Shown: positions 53,305 through 62,981 of the stretch, piece after piece
How positions within the stretch are numbered: position 1 is the first letter of the stretch
Layout of the letters: every line of letters starts with the position of its first letter
DNA from: Roseiarcus sp963820775
Lineage (GTDB): Bacteria > Pseudomonadota > Alphaproteobacteria > Rhizobiales > Beijerinckiaceae
Assembly: GCA_963820775.1 (NCBI GenBank)
Contig: CAWGBF010000013.1
Span: 310,001-374,000, forward strand
DNA: 64,000 bases
Reading direction: 5' to 3'
Made by a program: the position numbers and the translations under genes
Notes under the pieces: model-generated
Told to the model about the DNA's origin: nothing
What the model saw: only the letters and a program-made list of their open reading frames with translations
Databases searched by the model: none

Positions 53305-55959
53305 CTACTGGACCGATTGCGTCTTGGGCGGCGCCGTGAGTTGCGGGCTCGCCGCCGACGCCCCTACTGGATCGACCGGAAAGATGCAGGTGACGGTCGT
53401 GCCCTCCCGGGGCGCCGTATCGATCAGGACCCGGCCCTGATGCAGTTCGACCATCGCTCTCACGATCGACAGACCGAGGCCGGGGCCGCGATGTCGGGAG
53501 CCGTTGGGAAAGGTCTCGAACCGCTCGAATACGCGATCGATCATCTCGGGGGGAATGCCGCGTCCGCGATCGCTGACCTTGAACACGATCTCATCGCCCC
53601 GTCGCATCGCGGCCAACGTAACGGTCTGGCCCGCCTCCGAATAGTTGATCGCGTTGGAGAGAAGATTGAACAACACCTGGCGCACCCGCCGGCCATCCGC
53701 GTGCAGCGATCCGACCCCGTCGGTCATGACGATGCGCAATTCGATCGCCGCCTCGCTCAGGCGATCCTGCACGCCCGCCGCCGCGGCCTTCATCGCCTCG
53801 GCGACGTCGACGTCCTCGAGCCTGAGCTCCAGCGCCCCGGCGTCCATCGAGGCCAGATCGAGAATGTCGTCGATGATGGCGAGCAGCGCATGCGACGAAT
53901 CGGTGATGAATCCGGCATATTCGACCTGCTTCGGATTGAGCGGGCCAACGCCTCCGCCGGCCAGAAGCTGGGTGAAGCCGATGATATTGGTGAGCGGCGT
54001 GCGCAGCTCGTAGGAGACATGGTTGACGAAATCATTGCGCAGCTTCTCCGCCGCGATCAGCGCCTGATTGCGCTCGGTCAGCGCGCGCTCGATGTTGACG
54101 CCGGCGGTCACATCGAGCGACGTCATAAGCGTCGCTCCGTCCGGCAACGGCAGGGCGGCGCAATCGAGGATGAGCCCGTCCTTGCGCTCGATCCGCGCCA
54201 CCCGGCTCTTGCGATGGTCGGGAAGATCGACAATCACGGCCTTAAGTTCGTCGAACAGCTCCGGGTCGCTGCACAGCGGCTTGCAGGCGCGCGCGATCTC
54301 GTCGATGTGCGGGCGTTCGCCGAGGACCGTCGGATCGATTCGCCACAAGTCCGCAAAGGCCGGATTGAACAGCTTCATGCGCCCGTCCGCCCCGAACGCC
54401 GCCACCCCTTCCTTGAGCGCGTCGAGCGTTTCGCCCTGCACATGGGTGAGCGCGGTGACCTGGGAAGCAAGCGCATAGCTCTGGGTCGCGTCGTCATAGA
54501 GATAGGTGACGCCGCCTTTCGGGTTGGGGCTGGTGACGACGCGCAAAGCGCGGCCATCAGGCAGATGCCACACGGATTCGGTTGGCTCGATCGCCTGGTA
54601 AGCACTCAATTGCTGCGCCTTCCAGGCGCGGAAGTCCACCTGTTCGGGCAATTGTCGCTTGGCGCGGAGTCGATCGAGGATCTCGCCGTCGCTCGGCCCC
54701 TGGTCGAGGAAGGCCGGCTCAAGCGACCAGATTTGCCGGTACGCCGCGTTGTACAGGGTCAGCCGCTTGGACTTGTCGAAGATCGCCACCGCCGTCGACA
54801 GCCGATCGATCATGCGCGAATAGTCGTCCTCGTTGCGCTCCATATCCGCTTTCAGCGCCACGATTTCGGACACGTCGCGCGCGACGCCGGCGGAGCCGAC
54901 CTGAGTGCGGGCCTCGACGGCGTCGAAGGTTCGCCGCTCGCCCCCGACGACCGCCGACGCGCGCCGCTTCCAGGCCCCGGTTTCCTTGACCGCCGCCGTC
55001 GCTTCGCGGCGCACCGCTGGATCGAACAGTTCCCCGCCCCTTTCGATCGCGGCCTCAGCATCGGGCGCGTCAACGGCGCGGGCATAGGCGACGTTGCACC
55101 AGACGATCCGGCCCAGGGTGTCGCGCGTCCACGCCGGCATGTCCGCAGTCTCGAGCGCGCGGCGCAGCCCGTCCAGAGCGCCGTCGGCTTCAGCGAATGA
55201 ATCGCGCAATTGCGCCAATTGAAGGCGCTCGCCCGAGACGTCGCGGATGCGCATCACCGCGCTGCCGGACACCGGGCGCCCATCCAGCTCGAGATGGCGG
55301 CCGCGCAAACTGACCACGGCGGCGGCGAAGGCTTCGCCGCGGGTCAGCAATCGCTCAGTCGCCTCTTCAATCTTGGTCGCCTGGGCCGGATCGAGCCACG
55401 AGCAGAAGGCGAGCACGCGCGACGACAGCGGCGAATCGGCGACAAGGGCGAAATCGCCCTCGATCGTCGGCTCCGCGTCCAGACGGTCCCAGGAGACGAG
55501 GATTTGCGGCTCGCTGCGCAACATCAGCGCCGCGCGGTCGAGCTTGGCGTTGCTTCGTGCGATCTCCGTCTCGAGCTCGTGAACTCGGCGCGTCCATATC
55601 CTGCGGCCGATAAGATGAAGAACTGCGGTGATCGTCGCCAGCAGCATCAGTAACAGGATGGCGAAGCCCGCGACATTGGCCTGGACCGACGCCATGTCGA
55701 ACGCCAGCCGCGCCGGCGCCTCCAGGGACTGGGTGAGATCCTGCGCACACGCCAGCGCGCCCGCGAGCAGGTAAAGCGCCAAGCCTGCGGCCGCCTTGGC
55801 CGGCGACCGCCCGGTCGAGCCTTCGCGTCCGCCCGCCAATTCCGGAGCGCTTCGCCCCGCTGAACCCCCGCAACGAATCGCCTCCTCGAGAGCCTGACGG
55901 CGGTGTCTCGCGCCGGCCGGGTGGTCCGCCGACCCATTCCTTCCGCCAAGAAGGTGCAA
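53305..55959 (-). CDS. divL: DivL-type sensor kinase with Tyr in place of the phospho-acceptor His
   Basis: Up to 884 aa. A membrane/signal segment at about 57-75 and a second at about 95-115 are followed by three to four PAS-like domains (LYNAAYRQIWSLEPAFLDQG; AAFGADGRMKLFNPAFADLW). The dimerisation helix reads FVNHVSYELRTPLTNIIG: Tyr650 stands where kinases have His, the hallmark of DivL. The ATPase domain is complete (NLLSNAINYS, DRGRGIPPEMI, RHRGPGLGLSI). In Caulobacter DivL binds DivK~P and controls CckA-CtrA. The start (TTG 55959) is uncertain. Synteny with tsaE-amgK-murU agrees. Confidence 0.85.
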   Translation of the reverse strand: MHLLGGRNGSADHPAGARHRRQALEEAIRCGGSAGRSAPELAGGREGSTGRSPAKAAAGLALYLLAGALACAQDLTQSLEAPARLAFDMASVQANVAGFAILLLMLLATITAVLHLIGRRIWTRRVHELETEIARSNAKLDRAALMLRSEPQILVSWDRLDAEPTIEGDFALVADSPLSSRVLAFCSWLDPAQATKIEEATERLLTRGEAFAAAVVSLRGRHLELDGRPVSGSAVMRIRDVSGERLQLAQLRDSFAEADGALDGLRRALETADMPAWTRDTLGRIVWCNVAYARAVDAPDAEAAIERGGELFDPAVRREATAAVKETGAWKRRASAVVGGERRTFDAVEARTQVGSAGVARDVSEIVALKADMERNEDDYSRMIDRLSTAVAIFDKSKRLTLYNAAYRQIWSLEPAFLDQGPSDGEILDRLRAKRQLPEQVDFRAWKAQQLSAYQAIEPTESVWHLPDGRALRVVTSPNPKGGVTYLYDDATQSYALASQVTALTHVQGETLDALKEGVAAFGADGRMKLFNPAFADLWRIDPTVLGERPHIDEIARACKPLCSDPELFDELKAVIVDLPDHRKSRVARIERKDGLILDCAALPLPDGATLMTSLDVTAGVNIERALTERNQALIAAEKLRNDFVNHVSYELRTPLTNIIGFTQLLAGGGVGPLNPKQVEYAGFITDSSHALLAIIDDILDLASMDAGALELRLEDVDVAEAMKAAAAGVQDRLSEAAIELRIVMTDGVGSLHADGRRVRQVLFNLLSNAINYSEAGQTVTLAAMRRGDEIVFKVSDRGRGIPPEMIDRVFERFETFPNGSRHRGPGLGLSIVRAMVELHQGRVLIDTAPREGTTVTCIFPVDPVGASAASPQLTAPPKTQSVQ

Positions 55960-56160
55960 ATCAGCCCCTCAACCAGGATTACGAAATGTTTGCCGCAAAG
56001 TCGTTAACCATAGAGGGCGAGGCGCGAAGGACAGTTCGCTGACCGGACGCTAGCCCTTGTGGTCATGACGGCTACGAGCGACAAGATGTGCCAATTTACG
56101 GCCTTTCGTCGCTGTCGCGTCGGCTTCGCCTCGCTATCAAATTTGTTTCAATTCTCGGCG

Positions 56161-57195
56161 CTAGCGCAACAGCCCAAGGATGTCCTTGATCGCGTCCATG
56201 TTCGGTCGCGCAATGGCGCGCGCCTTCTCCGCCCCTTCCGCGAGGACCTTGTTGGTATGGGCCGGATCGGTCGCGAGGCGCAGCATCTCGGCCCGAATCG
56301 GGGCGAGCTTGTCGATCATAAGGTCGGCGAGCGCGGTCTTGAACGCGGAGAACTGGCTGCCGCCGAAGCGCTTGAGCACGTCAGCCTTCGTTTCGTCGTT
56401 CAAGGCGGCGAAGATGCCAATGAGATTCTCGGCTTCGGGGCGCTGCGCCAGACCCGCGACCTCGCTGGGCAGCGGCTCTGGATCGGTTTTGGCCCGGCGA
56501 ATCTTCTGCCCGATCGTGTCAGGGTCGTCGGTCAGCGCGATATAGGCGTTCTCGGAAGTGTCGGACTTCGACATTTTCTTCGCGCCGTCGCGCAGGCTCA
56601 TGACCCGCGTCGCCGGGCCCTGGATCAGGGGTTCGGGCAGCGGAAAGTACGCGTCGCCATGGCCGTGAGCGGCGATCGACGCGGCGAAATCATTGTTGAA
56701 CTTCTGCGCGATGTCGCGCGCCAGCTCCAAATGCTGCTTCTGATCGTCGCCGACCGGAACGTGCGTCGCACGATAGACCAGAATGTCGGCGGCCATCAGC
56801 ACGGGATAGTTGTAGAGCCCGATCGACGCATTCTCCCGGTCCTTGCCCGCTTTCTCCTTGAACTGGGTCATGCGGTTGAGCCAGCCGAGCCGCGCGACGC
56901 AATCAAGGACCCAGGCGAGCTCCGAATGTTCCGCGACCCGGCTCTGGTTGAATACGATATTGGCTTTCGGATCGATGCCGCAGGCGAGGAAGGCGGCGGT
57001 CACCTCGCGTGTCGTGCGGGCGAGCTGCTCCGGCTCATGCGGCAGCGTCATCGCGTGCAGGTCGACGACGCAATAGATGCACGGATGCGTCTTCTGCATC
57101 TCGACGAAGCGCTTGATCGCGCCAAGATAGTTGCCGAGGTGCAGATTGCCCGTCGGCTGAACGCCGGAAAACACGCGTTCGGGAAACTTCGCCAT
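56161..57195 (-). CDS. trpS: Tryptophan--tRNA ligase
   Basis: A 344-aa class I aminoacyl-tRNA synthetase that charges tRNA-Trp. The HIGH-type motif is in SGVQPTGNLHLGNYLGAIKR (HLGN at 19-22) and KMSKS is at 207-211. DLHAMTLPHEP and PVGDDQKQHLELARDIA are further family blocks. Length is normal for bacterial TrpRS. Start ATG 57195. It is monocistronic, with a spacer of about 80 bp to the ACT-domain gene. Confidence 0.96.
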   Translation of the reverse strand: MAKFPERVFSGVQPTGNLHLGNYLGAIKRFVEMQKTHPCIYCVVDLHAMTLPHEPEQLARTTREVTAAFLACGIDPKANIVFNQSRVAEHSELAWVLDCVARLGWLNRMTQFKEKAGKDRENASIGLYNYPVLMAADILVYRATHVPVGDDQKQHLELARDIAQKFNNDFAASIAAHGHGDAYFPLPEPLIQGPATRVMSLRDGAKKMSKSDTSENAYIALTDDPDTIGQKIRRAKTDPEPLPSEVAGLAQRPEAENLIGIFAALNDETKADVLKRFGGSQFSAFKTALADLMIDKLAPIRAEMLRLATDPAHTNKVLAEGAEKARAIARPNMDAIKDILGLLR

Positions 57196-57276
57196 TGTCG
57201 TCCAGTGAGGCCGGGAATTGCAGGGCGGCCCTTATGGCAACGCCGACGGGGGCGCGCAAGAGCGGAGGCTCGTGGG

Positions 57277-57807
57277 TCACGCGCCCGGCTCGCGCTCCCC
57301 CACATTAAGATCGACCATGATCTCGGCCGCGAGCTTTTCGAGCGCCTTGCGCAATTCGTCGAGCTCGAGGCCGTCAGGGACGCCGAGGCGCGCGGTCGCG
57401 CGAAACATCTCGACGCCAGTGAACGGCTCGCCTTCGAGACTGCTCACGAACTCTTCGATGTTGACGCCGAGGCCCGCGAGAGCCTGCGTCACGTCGCGAA
57501 CGATGCCCGGCCGCTCATTGCCAACGATCTCCAGCGTGACAAGGCGTACTGGTTTTTCGGCCTCACCCGCCGCGCCGCGCTCGATTGAGACGCGCAGGCC
57601 CGAGGGCGCGAGCTTCCCCAGCGCCGATTCGAGCGGGATGAGGCTTTCGTCCGGAACGCTGACGAGCACCACGCCGGCGAATTTGCCCGCCAGACGCACC
57701 GAGCGGCTTTCAAGCCAGGTCCCGCCGCAGCCTGCGACCTTTTCCGAGATGGCGTTGACGAGGCCCGGCCTATCATCGCCGACGAAGGTCAAAACGAGCG
57801 GAATCAT
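57277..57807 (-). CDS. Double ACT-domain regulator (GcvR-like)
   Basis: A 176-aa protein made of two ACT domains: about 1-80 (VLTFVGDDRPGLVNAISEKV, GGTWLESRSVRLAGKFAGVV) and 90-170 (LVTLEIVGNERPGIVRDVTQ, ALAGLGVNIEEF). It has no DNA-binding or catalytic domain. Such proteins resemble GcvR, which senses glycine and restrains GcvA. The ligand here is unknown. It follows hslU on the same strand by 34 bp, with no functional link evident. Confidence 0.82.
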   Translation of the reverse strand: MIPLVLTFVGDDRPGLVNAISEKVAGCGGTWLESRSVRLAGKFAGVVLVSVPDESLIPLESALGKLAPSGLRVSIERGAAGEAEKPVRLVTLEIVGNERPGIVRDVTQALAGLGVNIEEFVSSLEGEPFTGVEMFRATARLGVPDGLELDELRKALEKLAAEIMVDLNVGEREPGA

Positions 57808-57841
57808 GTTGCGCGCCCCGGACGGTTCGCCGGGAAGCCTA

Positions 57842-59143
57842 TCACAAGATGAACCGGCTCAGATCCGCATTTGCGGCGAGGTCGCCGACATGGCGCTCGA
57901 CGAAATCGGCGTCGATGCGAACGGCTTCGCCGTTCCGGTCGGCGGCGGTGAAGCTCACCTCGTCGAGCACGCGCTCCATCACCGTCTGCAGCCGGCGCGC
58001 GCCGATATTCTCGACCGATCCGTTGACCTTGGCGGCGAGGCGGGCGATCGCCGCCACCGCGTCATCGGTAAATTCGAGGTCGAGGCCTTCGGTCTGCATC
58101 AGCGCCACATATTGCTTGATCAGGCTCGCCTCGGTGTCGGTGAGGATGCGCTTGAAATCGTCCTCGGTCAGCGAGTTGAGCTCGACCCGGATCGGCAGGC
58201 GGCCCTGCAGCTCCGGCAAGAGGTCGGACGGCTTGGCGATGTGGAACGCGCCGGAGGCGACAAAAAGGATGTGGTCGGTCTTGACCGCGCCGTGCTTGGT
58301 GGCGACCGTCGTGCCCTCGATCAGCGGCAAGAGATCGCGCTGCACGCCCTCGCGCGAGACATCGGCGCCGCCGCGGCCCTCGCGGGCGCAGATCTTGTCG
58401 ATCTCATCAAGAAAGACGATGCCGTTGCTCTCGACCTCGGCCACCGCGTCGCGAACGATGGCGTCCTGATCGAGCAGCTTGTCAGCCTCGGCGGCGACCA
58501 GCGGCTCGCGCGCCTCCGCAACCGTCATCCGCTTGGTCTTGGTGCGCTGGCTCTTGCCGAAGATGTCGGCGATGTTGATCGCGCCGATCGAGGCGCCGGG
58601 CATGTTCGGCAGTTCGAACATCGGCATGCCGGAGCCGCTCTGCGGCAGCTCGACCTCGATTTCCTTGTCGTTGAGCTCGCCCGCGCGCAGCTTTCGGCGA
58701 AACGTATCGCGGGTGGCCGCGGATGACGTCGAGCCGACGAGCGCATCGAGCACCCGCTCTTCCGCCTCGAGCTCCGCCTTGGCCTCGATGTCCTTGCGCT
58801 TGCGGCTCTTGACCAGGCCGATGGCGACCTCGATCAGATCGCGGACGATCTGCTCGACGTCGCGCCCGACATAGCCGACCTCGGTGAATTTCGTCGCCTC
58901 GACCTTGAGAAACGGCGCGCCGGCCAATTTCGCGAGCCGGCGGGCGATCTCAGTCTTGCCGCAGCCGGTCGGGCCGATCATCAGGATGTTCTTCGGCATC
59001 ACCTCCTCGCGCATCGGCGAGGTCAGACGCAGGCGCCGCCATCGGTTGCGCAGCGCGATGGCGACGGCGCGCTTGGCGTCCGCCTGACCGACAATGTAGC
59101 GGTCGAGTTCGGAGACGATTTCGCGAGGCGACAGATCCGTCAT
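57842..59143 (-). CDS. hslU: ATP-dependent protease ATPase subunit HslU
   Basis: A 433-aa AAA+ unfoldase that feeds proteins to HslV. Walker A GPTGCGKT is at 57-64 after MPKNILMIG, the pore loop region GYVGRDVEQIVRD follows, Walker B is IVFLDEIDKIC, and sensor 2 lies in IGARRLQTVMERVLDE. The I domain (about 110-230) is the usual size. The C-terminal LSRFIL tail, which docks into HslV, is intact. The start is 4 bp from the hslV stop. Confidence 0.97.
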   Translation of the reverse strand: MTDLSPREIVSELDRYIVGQADAKRAVAIALRNRWRRLRLTSPMREEVMPKNILMIGPTGCGKTEIARRLAKLAGAPFLKVEATKFTEVGYVGRDVEQIVRDLIEVAIGLVKSRKRKDIEAKAELEAEERVLDALVGSTSSAATRDTFRRKLRAGELNDKEIEVELPQSGSGMPMFELPNMPGASIGAINIADIFGKSQRTKTKRMTVAEAREPLVAAEADKLLDQDAIVRDAVAEVESNGIVFLDEIDKICAREGRGGADVSREGVQRDLLPLIEGTTVATKHGAVKTDHILFVASGAFHIAKPSDLLPELQGRLPIRVELNSLTEDDFKRILTDTEASLIKQYVALMQTEGLDLEFTDDAVAAIARLAAKVNGSVENIGARRLQTVMERVLDEVSFTAADRNGEAVRIDADFVERHVGDLAANADLSRFIL

Positions 59144-59147
59144 GAGG

Positions 59148-59711
59148 TCAGAGGCTTTCGAGGATCAGATTAAGATTAGTGTAGACGCAGATTTCGGCGG
59201 CGATGCGCATCGAGCGGCGCACGATCTCGTCCGCCTCGAGCGGCATCGGCATCAGCGCCCGGGCGGCGGCGAGCGCATAGTTGCCGCCTGACCCGATCGC
59301 CATCGCCGAGCCGGATTCGTCGCCCTCCGGCTCCAGCACGTCGCCCGAGCCGGACAACGTGAAGGCCGTGGTCTTGTCGGCGACAATGAGCATCGCCTCA
59401 AGCCGGCGCAGATAGCGGTCGGTGCGCCAGTCCTTGGCCAGTTCGACGCAGGCGCGCGCCAGCTGTCCGGGATATTGCTCGAGCTTGGCCTCGAGCCGTT
59501 CGAAGAGCGTGAAGGCGTCGGCGGTCGCGCCGGCGAAGCCGGCGATGACGTCGCCCTTGGCGAGACGGCGAACCTTGCGGGCGTTGGATTTGACGACCGT
59601 CTGGCCCATGCTGACCTGGCCGTCGCCGCCGATGACCACCTTTCCGCCCTTGCGCACCATCAGGATGGTCGTCGCATGCCACCCAGGCGAGCGGCGGGTC
59701 TCGTCAGTCAT
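59148..59711 (-). CDS. hslV: ATP-dependent protease peptidase subunit HslV
   Basis: A 187-aa threonine protease forming a double hexamer capped by HslU. A short propeptide of 13 residues (MTDETRRSPGWHA) precedes catalytic Thr14 (TTILMVRKGGKVVIGGDGQV). GFAGATADAFTLFERLEAKL and SGSGDVLEPE are family blocks, and SGGNYALAAARALM is near the C-terminus. It is first in a two-gene hslVU operon. Confidence 0.97.
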   Translation of the reverse strand: MTDETRRSPGWHATTILMVRKGGKVVIGGDGQVSMGQTVVKSNARKVRRLAKGDVIAGFAGATADAFTLFERLEAKLEQYPGQLARACVELAKDWRTDRYLRRLEAMLIVADKTTAFTLSGSGDVLEPEGDESGSAMAIGSGGNYALAAARALMPMPLEADEIVRRSMRIAAEICVYTNLNLILESL

Positions 59712-59824
59712 CGGCGCTCAATCCTTGTCGCTTTGGGGCAAGCGCCGGATGTATGGGCGCGAGCTCCGCAGCGCAAGGGAGGCCGGACGGCTCAAGGCGC
59801 CGCTGGAGGCTAAGCCGATGCGCG

Positions 59825-60764
59825 TCAGTTGAGGGCGTCGACCCAGATCGGGTTGGTCCAGGCGCGCCGCCGCGGCCCGTCAATGGCGACGATGCGGAAC
59901 CATTTCACCTGCGGGGGGTCGCGCCAGGCCCATTTCGCGACTTCGCCGAATTCGATCGTCGCCTGGGTGAGCCCGCGTCCGACCCGGCTCAGCGCCGGCG
60001 AAGCGCTGGTGACGAGCGCGATGGTGTGGACCGGAGAACACTCAACCCGCACTTCGTTTTGGGTGACCTCGACGTTGTAAATGCGCGGGCCTTGGCTCGA
60101 ATAGAACTCGCCCGCCTTCAACGCGCCGAGCAGCGATTCGGGTTCGAGCGTCTCAGATTTGACCATGACATAAGCGCCGAAGGCGTCGAGGTCGCCATTG
60201 TGGAAGTGCGCGTCGTCGCCGGCGACCGCCATCAGCCGCCGATCCTCGTTGCACAGCTGGTCAAGGAGGTAGAACCCATCGCCCCGGTCGGTCAGCACCG
60301 CGCAGGTGTGATTATAGACCTCGACCGCATGCGCGGCGCCGAGCGAACGCCCATCCTGGATCGTCAGTTGCGACCACGACGGGTGGGCGATGGCGACGAA
60401 GGCGCCCGCCTCCCGCGCTCGCTCGGCCAGCCGTGGCGCGCTCTCGTCCGGTTCGGCGTGGGGAAAATCGAACGGCAGCCCGGTTGCGACAATATGCCAA
60501 TATTCGCCGGCGGTGGTCGCCATGGCGTGAACTTCGGCGCCAATCAGGGTCGTGAAATTGCTGGAGCGCAGCTTGCGGGTGTCGGCGATCGGCCAGTCGA
60601 ACCGGCCAAGAAAATGATCCGACAATTGGAGAAAATCGTAGCCTGCGCGTTTATAGGCCCCGACGACGTCGACAGGGTTCAAGGCGCCGTCGGAGAGAGT
60701 TCGAGTGGGCGTGAAGATTCCCGCGCCAGAAACGGCCCGGCGTCGAGAAGGGGCGAATCCGCAT
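59825..60764 (-). pseudogene. PHP domain metal-dependent phosphoesterase, one frameshift near the start
   Basis: From ATG 60764 (MRIRPFSTPGRFWRGNLHAH) the first metal-binding motif HAHSN begins. One extra base near 60700 then shifts the frame, and the rest continues as LSDGALNPVDVVGAYKRAGY and DFLQLSDHFLGRFDWP to the stop at 59825 (about 312 aa in all). Other ligands are in GAEVHAM, AIAHPSW and AVAGDDAHFH. The family hydrolyses phosphoesters (3',5'-nucleotide or histidinol-phosphate-like substrates); this substrate is unknown. Without correction only a TTG-started 285-aa form lacking the first ligands is made. Confidence 0.75.
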
Positions 60765-61272
60765 AATCTGTTAGGTTGTCAAGCTCGCCGCGTCCGGTCA
60801 AGAACATTTGACGTAAATTCACTGGCAATCACCGAACTACAGCTTCAAAATATGTTTCATCAAATCTGTCGGCTGGAACACGCCTCAAGCGCTGCGCTAT
60901 TCCGAATCGCCGTTGAGCCTGCATTTCTTGAGTTCGCGCCCTTTTCCTGACAAATCCGGCTGCCACTTTTTCATCGCCCGCTGGAACACGTAGCGGCGGA
61001 TCGGGTTCGTACGAGAAGAAATGCATTAGTCGTCAAACTGTTATTCACAAATATTCACATATCTCGGCGAATGGCTCGCGACGCCAAGGCGAAGAAACCG
61101 ATCGCGGTTGCGGCCCGCGCCACAATTGCGTCGGCTTCCACCTCCAGACCGCCGTCGATCGTGGCGCGATCCTCGCGAATTCCTCGAAACTTAGAGATGG
61201 CGATCTATATGACACCCGGCCTTGTGGAGTTCGCGGCGCCGAACGCGGATGCGGCGTAACCCTGGAGACATC
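60765..61272. other. Intergenic, no certain gene
   Basis: About 500 bp. A minus-strand frame of 65 codons (61026-60829; MHFFSYEPDPPLRVPAGDEK) and a plus-strand frame of 62 codons (61071-61259) are possible but unsupported small genes. The 61030-61070 stretch (TTATTCACAAATATTCACAT) is AT-rich and could hold a promoter for the rhodanese gene. Confidence 0.35.
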
Positions 61273-61617
61273 ATGTCCTGGAACATGTTTTCACGCTTCG
61301 GCGCCGGCTCTGATCCGGACGTCGTCAGCTTTGGCGATTTGGAAGAGGCGGTCGGAACGAACGCCTGGACAGTGTTGGACGTTCGCGAGCCGCACGAATT
61401 CGCCACCGGCCATATTCCAAACGCCCTCAATATGCCGATGTCCTCTTTCGATCCCAAGGAGCTGCCGCGAGGAAAGCCAGTCGTTCTCGTCTGCCAGTCG
61501 GGCGGACGGTCGCGCAATGCGTTGGGCAGGGCGCGGGCGATCGGCCGCGAGGACGTGAGGCACTTTGCCGAGGGCATGAACGGCTGGCGCTCGCACAATG
61601 GACCGGTGACCCTCTGA
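61273..61617 (+). CDS. Rhodanese-like domain protein
   Basis: A 114-aa single-domain rhodanese. The conserved VLDVREPHEFATGHIPNALN is followed by the active-site loop CQSGGRS with catalytic Cys74 and then GMNGWRSHNGPV. The loop of six residues after Cys suits sulfur transfer. CTGGAGA precedes the ATG at 61273. It is cytoplasmic, with no signal peptide. It is convergent with guaD and has no obvious pathway partner here. Confidence 0.9.
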   Translation: MSWNMFSRFGAGSDPDVVSFGDLEEAVGTNAWTVLDVREPHEFATGHIPNALNMPMSSFDPKELPRGKPVVLVCQSGGRSRNALGRARAIGREDVRHFAEGMNGWRSHNGPVTL

Positions 61618-61673
61618 CCCAAGAGCAAGAGCTTCGGATTCGCTGCATCCCTCGTGGGGCGCTGCCGAGGATC

Positions 61674-62981
61674 TCAGCCTCTGTCCTTCCGCGGCTCGCC
61701 CGCGACATAGGTCTGGCGCACGGCCCGATCGTCGCCGAGCGTAAGAAGGGCGAACAGCTCGATTTCGAGATCCCCGCCGGCGGTCTCCATCCGGTGCGCG
61801 AGCGCCGGGGTCGCGCGCGAATCGAGGGCGATGAGATCGGCCTCTTTGCCGGCTTCGATTGAGCCGATGCGATCGTCAAGGCTGAGCGCCCGGGCGTTGC
61901 CGAGAGTCATGCGGTAAAACGCCTCAAGCGCCGGCCACGACTGGCCATTGAGCTGCAGCACCTTGTAGCCCTCGGCCGCCGTGCGCAGCATCGAATAGCT
62001 CGTCCCGCCGCCGACGTCGGTCGCAAGCGCGATCCTCACTCCGGCCCGCGTGAGCCGCGCCTGATCGAACAGGCCGGAGCCGAGGAAAAGATTCGACGTT
62101 GGGCAGAACGCGGCGATTGAGCGGTTCTCCGCGAGCTGGGCGACCTCGCTATCCTGCAAATAAATGCAATGGCCGAGGACCGAGCGCGGCCCAAGAAGGC
62201 CCGCCCGCGCGTAGACGTCGACATAGCTTTGCGCTTCGGGAAACAATGCGGCGACGCGCGCGATTTCCGCCTTGTTTTCGTTGGCGTGGGTCTGGACGTA
62301 GCAATCAGGAAATTCGCGCGCCAACGCGCCCGCGGCGTCGAGTTGCGCTTGCGTCGAGGTCACTGCGAAGCGCGGGGTGATGGCGTAGTCGAGCCGGCCG
62401 CGGCCCCGCCAGCGCTGAATCAGCGCCTTGCTCTCGTCGTAGCCTCGCTGGGCTGTGTCCATGAGCGCTTCTGGCGCGTCGCGGTCCATCATCACTTTGC
62501 CCGCGATCATGCGCGCGCCGCGCTCATCGGCCGCGGCGAAGAATGCGTCGACGGATGCCGGATGGACCGTGCAATAGACCATCGCCGTCGTGGTGCCTGA
62601 GCGGAACAGTTCGTCGAGAAAGAAGTCTGCGACGCGCGCGCAATGGGCGGGATCGGCGAATTTCTGCTCTTCGATGAAGGTATAATTGTACAGCCAGTCG
62701 AGCAGCTGCGCGCCGTAAGAGCCGATCACCTGGGTCTGCGGATAGTGGACGTGGGCGTCGATGAAACCCGGCATGATAAGCAAGCCGGAGTGATCGTCGA
62801 TGACCGCGCCCGGCGGCGCGCGCGCCAGGATGTCGCGCGCTGCGCCCACCGCCTCAATCAACCCGCCCACGACGAGAACGGCGCCGTCGTCGATGACGGA
62901 ATAGGCGCGCGAGCCGCTTACAGCAGGATCGTCGGTGAACGAGAGGACGCGGCCACGAATGACGCGGGCATCCGCGCTCAA
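61674..62981 (-). CDS. guaD: Guanine deaminase
   Basis: A 435-aa amidohydrolase that converts guanine to xanthine. Zinc ligands are His77 and His79 (PGFIDAHVHYPQT), His in YVQTHANENKAEIA, His in VLGHCIYL and Asp in ATDVGGGTSYSML. The C-terminal block NARALSLDDRIGSIEAGKEA is typical. Its start overlaps the end of the allantoinase/OHCU gene by 4 bp, so both belong to a purine-degradation operon reading leftwards. Confidence 0.93.
   Translation of the reverse strand: MSADARVIRGRVLSFTDDPAVSGSRAYSVIDDGAVLVVGGLIEAVGAARDILARAPPGAVIDDHSGLLIMPGFIDAHVHYPQTQVIGSYGAQLLDWLYNYTFIEEQKFADPAHCARVADFFLDELFRSGTTTAMVYCTVHPASVDAFFAAADERGARMIAGKVMMDRDAPEALMDTAQRGYDESKALIQRWRGRGRLDYAITPRFAVTSTQAQLDAAGALAREFPDCYVQTHANENKAEIARVAALFPEAQSYVDVYARAGLLGPRSVLGHCIYLQDSEVAQLAENRSIAAFCPTSNLFLGSGLFDQARLTRAGVRIALATDVGGGTSYSMLRTAAEGYKVLQLNGQSWPALEAFYRMTLGNARALSLDDRIGSIEAGKEADLIALDSRATPALAHRMETAGGDLEIELFALLTLGDDRAVRQTYVAGEPRKDRG

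Noticed and set aside
53317..55200. 627-codon plus-strand frame opposite divL
   Set aside because: Shadow of the kinase gene; Arg/Gly-rich, no motifs.
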